Origin: Methylocapsa aurea
Lineage (GTDB): Bacteria; Pseudomonadota; Alphaproteobacteria; Rhizobiales; Beijerinckiaceae
Length of the DNA stretch: 64,000 bases
Direction of reading: 5' to 3'
NCBI RefSeq assembly: GCF_000746085.1
Contig: NZ_KN050805.1
Span: forward strand, 124,001-188,000
Under the pieces are notes generated by a model. It had not been told where the DNA came from, made no database searches, and saw nothing but the letters and a program-made list of their open reading frames with translations. Position numbers and translations under genes: made by a program. Position 1 is the stretch's first letter. The number at the start of each line of letters is the position of its first letter. Shown piece by piece: positions 62,367-64,000 of this stretch.

Positions 62367-62397
62367 TGTAACAAAAACTCGCCATTCCGATGTAACA
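62367..62397. promoter_or_regulatory. TGTAACA direct repeats inside attR, candidate integrase arm sites
   Basis: TGTAACA at 62367-62373 and 62391-62397, about 65-95 bases from attR core, mirror the TGTAACA/TGTTACA pair next to attL. A CCATTC(T/C)GATGTAACA sequence is shared by the copy at 62382-62397 and the left arm at 45184-45198. Confidence 0.5.
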
Positions 62398-62460
62398 CTT
62401 TTCGACTTCTAGCAGCACTAAGTGATTGATTATGAACAATAATAAAAATTGACAGTAGAA

Positions 62461-62483
62461 TTCAATCCTGTCTCGCAGCACCA
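62461..62483 (+). repeat. attR core of the prophage-like element
   Basis: Exact copy of 45114-45136 (TTCAATCC...GCACCA). The left side of this copy is not a tRNA, so it is the recombination product, not a second tRNA gene. Confidence 0.95.
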
Positions 62484-62564
62484 TCAAACGCCTTGAAAGA
62501 TCAGCAACTTGTTGATTTTATAGAGAACCCAGACGCCCTTCTGTTACACAAGGGCGACACACAA

Positions 62565-64000
62565 ATGGTTCTCAAAATGCCCTGCCCGACCAAGCGAACC
62601 GGCTCCAGCAACTGGCATTATCGCCGCCGCCTGACCGCCGCAGAGAAGCGCACCCTCGCAGCTATTCCCCGCGATCATTGGCCGCGCGGCTTCGGCAAGG
62701 CGGAAATCTGGATCACCCTCGGCACGGCAGACCCTGCAAAAGCGAAGGCGCTGTGCCCGCAAGTCGCCGCAGACGTGGCCCGCACGCTGGCTGGTCTAAG
62801 CACTGGCGTCCGCCGCCTCACCCAAAAGGAAATCATCGCCTTCGCCGGGAAGGTCTATCGCGCATGGGTTGAGCGTCACGAAGACAATCCGCACGAGCCT
62901 TCCACATGGGGCAACATTCGCCGCATTCAGGCGAAAAACCGCGAAGGCGAACTTTTAGAGCGCTGGATGGGAGGCTACGTGGATCGCCTTCTTGTCGCAG
63001 AGGGAATTGACCTCGCGCCTGCCCAACGCCCCGCCGTGATGGCCGCAGTGTCGGACGCCACGATGCAAGCTACGGATCGTCTGGCCCGCAACGCGCAAGG
63101 CGATTACACCCCTGACCCCGCCGCCGCCCGGTTCCCCGAATGGCAAGAGCCTAAAGCCCCGGTCGGTGCCCAGCATTCCCCAGCCTCGCTACGCGCCCTC
63201 TTCGAAGGCTGGCAAGCGGAGCGGCAACGCGCCGACAATGACGGCACTGTGCGGGCATGGCGTCCAATCGTCGATAACCTGATTGCTTTCCTCGGGCACG
63301 ACGATGCAGCCAAGATCACCCAAGGCGACGTGATCCGCTGGAAAGATCACCTCATCACCGTCTTGAAGCGAGACCCGCACTCGGTCATGAAGACAAACAT
63401 CGCGGCCGTGAAGTCGGTCCTGCAATGGGGCGTCGATAACAACCGGCTTAATGGGAACGCGGCCAAAGGCGTGCGGGTCCGCGCCCCTGCGAAGCCCCAG
63501 CCGCGCGCCAAAGACCTGACGGAAGCGGAAGCCAAGGCAATCCTTTCGGCAACCCTTAAAGTCGTCCGAGGCCGTCAATCGGCAAAGAACGTGCTGGCGA
63601 AACGCTGGTGCCCCTGGCTCTGTGCCTACTCGGGCGCGCGTATCACAGAGATGACGCAGTTGCGCAAGGATGACTTCGAAGAGGTCGGCGGCATATGGGT
63701 CATGCACGTAACGCCGGACGCGGGCGGAACTAAGACCGGCAGACCCCGAACAATCCCGCTGCACCCTCACCTAATCGAGCAAGGCATTCTTGATATGATC
63801 GCGGCGGCTCCCCCCGGTCCGCTGTTCTATGCGCCGGACCCGAAACATCCTGACGGCATTTCAAAGAGCCGTGCGCAGAGCGTCAGCGGGAAAATCTCTG
63901 CATGGGTCCGGGCAGACTGTGGGGTGTCAGATCCTAACGTTCAGCCTAACCATGGCTGGCGGCACCTATTCAAGACCCTATGCGACTTGCACGCCGTCGA
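62565..64000 (+). CDS. int: Tyrosine-type site-specific recombinase of the second element (3' end outside window)
   Basis: 478 codons, open to the window edge. SNWHYRRRLTAAEK is the N-terminal segment, followed by the core-binding domain (LRALFEGWQAERQRADNDGTVRAWRPIVDNLIAFLGHDD) and the catalytic domain with R in YSGARITEMTQLRKDD and HGWRH. It aligns with the first integrase (KRWCPWLCAYSGAR versus KKWVPWICAHSGAR; GWRHLFKT versus GWRHRFKT). The catalytic tyrosine should lie just beyond 64000. The ATG at 62565 starts MVLKMPCPTKRTG; no strong ribosome-binding site is seen. Confidence 0.92.
   Translation, partial: MVLKMPCPTKRTGSSNWHYRRRLTAAEKRTLAAIPRDHWPRGFGKAEIWITLGTADPAKAKALCPQVAADVARTLAGLSTGVRRLTQKEIIAFAGKVYRAWVERHEDNPHEPSTWGNIRRIQAKNREGELLERWMGGYVDRLLVAEGIDLAPAQRPAVMAAVSDATMQATDRLARNAQGDYTPDPAAARFPEWQEPKAPVGAQHSPASLRALFEGWQAERQRADNDGTVRAWRPIVDNLIAFLGHDDAAKITQGDVIRWKDHLITVLKRDPHSVMKTNIAAVKSVLQWGVDNNRLNGNAAKGVRVRAPAKPQPRAKDLTEAEAKAILSATLKVVRGRQSAKNVLAKRWCPWLCAYSGARITEMTQLRKDDFEEVGGIWVMHVTPDAGGTKTGRPRTIPLHPHLIEQGILDMIAAAPPGPLFYAPDPKHPDGISKSRAQSVSGKISAWVRADCGVSDPNVQPNHGWRHLFKTLCDLHAV

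Larger units (their letters stand above)
45114..62483. mobile_element. tRNA-Thr-integrated prophage-like element, 17.4 kb
   Basis: Bounded by an exact 23-bp direct repeat, it begins with a tyrosine recombinase gene beside attL and is AT-richer than the chromosome on either side. It carries a head and packaging module, part of a tail module, an AbiJ-like cargo gene and an unrecognised region with iteron-like repeats. Genes for lysis, repression, DNA replication and tail tip or fibres are not visible. The order portal-protease/capsid...connectors-TerS-TerL-tape measure places the terminase after the connectors, not at the front as in most HK97-like phages. Confidence 0.93.
62461..64000. mobile_element. 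Start of a second, tandem element at the same att site (partial)
   Basis: From attR a new integrase gene begins within 82 bases, in the same direction and with the same spacing of a TGTTACA motif (62542-62548) as the first element has from attL. Base composition is GC-richer than in the first element. The rest lies beyond the window, so its right end cannot be shown. Confidence 0.7.

Noticed and set aside
62461-62483. A second tRNA-Thr gene
   Set aside because: Only the 3' 23 bases are present; the D-arm and anticodon arm are missing, so this is attR.

Overview
The window is GC-rich chromosomal DNA from an alphaproteobacterium, most likely of the order Hyphomicrobiales (Rhizobiales). The evidence is family-level: AddAB recombination nucleases beside trxA, an ornithine-lipid pair (olsB and a PlsC-type acyltransferase), DUF1217 next to flgF, a two-domain PutA without a DNA-binding domain, AccD without its zinc-finger cysteines, the accD-folC order, DUF2948 near murA, and several dispersed GCATGATC...GATCATGC palindromes of the kind common in this order. 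A Beijerinckiaceae or Methylocystaceae-like host is possible, but nothing here fixes the genus.

Layout, 1-45 kb (core chromosome): L25 ribosomal protein (cut by the window edge), CLC chloride channel, a 2-oxoglutarate/Fe(II) oxygenase, ruvB, divergent acyltransferase/olsB, a flagellar block (DUF1217-flgF-fliI), an AI-2E family permease, putA, a decayed IS6-type insertion sequence beside tRNA-Arg(CCG), a DUF938 methyltransferase, trpA-accD-folC, a lone PD-(D/E)XK nuclease-like gene, queE-queD, trxA, addB-addA, a glycine-rich exported protein, a TPP riboswitch driving thiO-thiS-thiG-thiE, a heparinase-like gene, rsmB, a DUF1674 (SDHAF4-like) gene, pheS, a dihaem cytochrome c peroxidase, cutA, an M24 aminopeptidase P, DUF2948 and murA.

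Layout, 45-62.5 kb (mobile element): a 17.4-kb, visibly AT-richer prophage-like element is integrated in the 3' end of tRNA-Thr(GGT). Its ends are defined by an exact 23-bp direct repeat (attL 45114-45136, attR 62461-62483). It carries an integrase, HK97-type head genes (portal, a fused prohead protease and major capsid, connectors), tail-tube and chaperone genes, a minor tail protein, HNH endonuclease, terminase small and large subunits and a tape-measure protein. An AbiJ-type abortive-infection-like gene sits on the opposite strand, followed by an unrecognised 272-aa protein and a non-coding region with an 18-bp perfect inverted repeat and 31-bp direct repeats. No lysis, repressor, recognisable replication or tail-tip genes are visible, so it is either a defective prophage or a satellite-like element that borrows functions.

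Layout, 62.5-64 kb: immediately beyond attR, a second, GC-richer integrase homologous to the first begins and runs off the window. This suggests that two elements are stacked in tandem at the same tRNA-Thr site.
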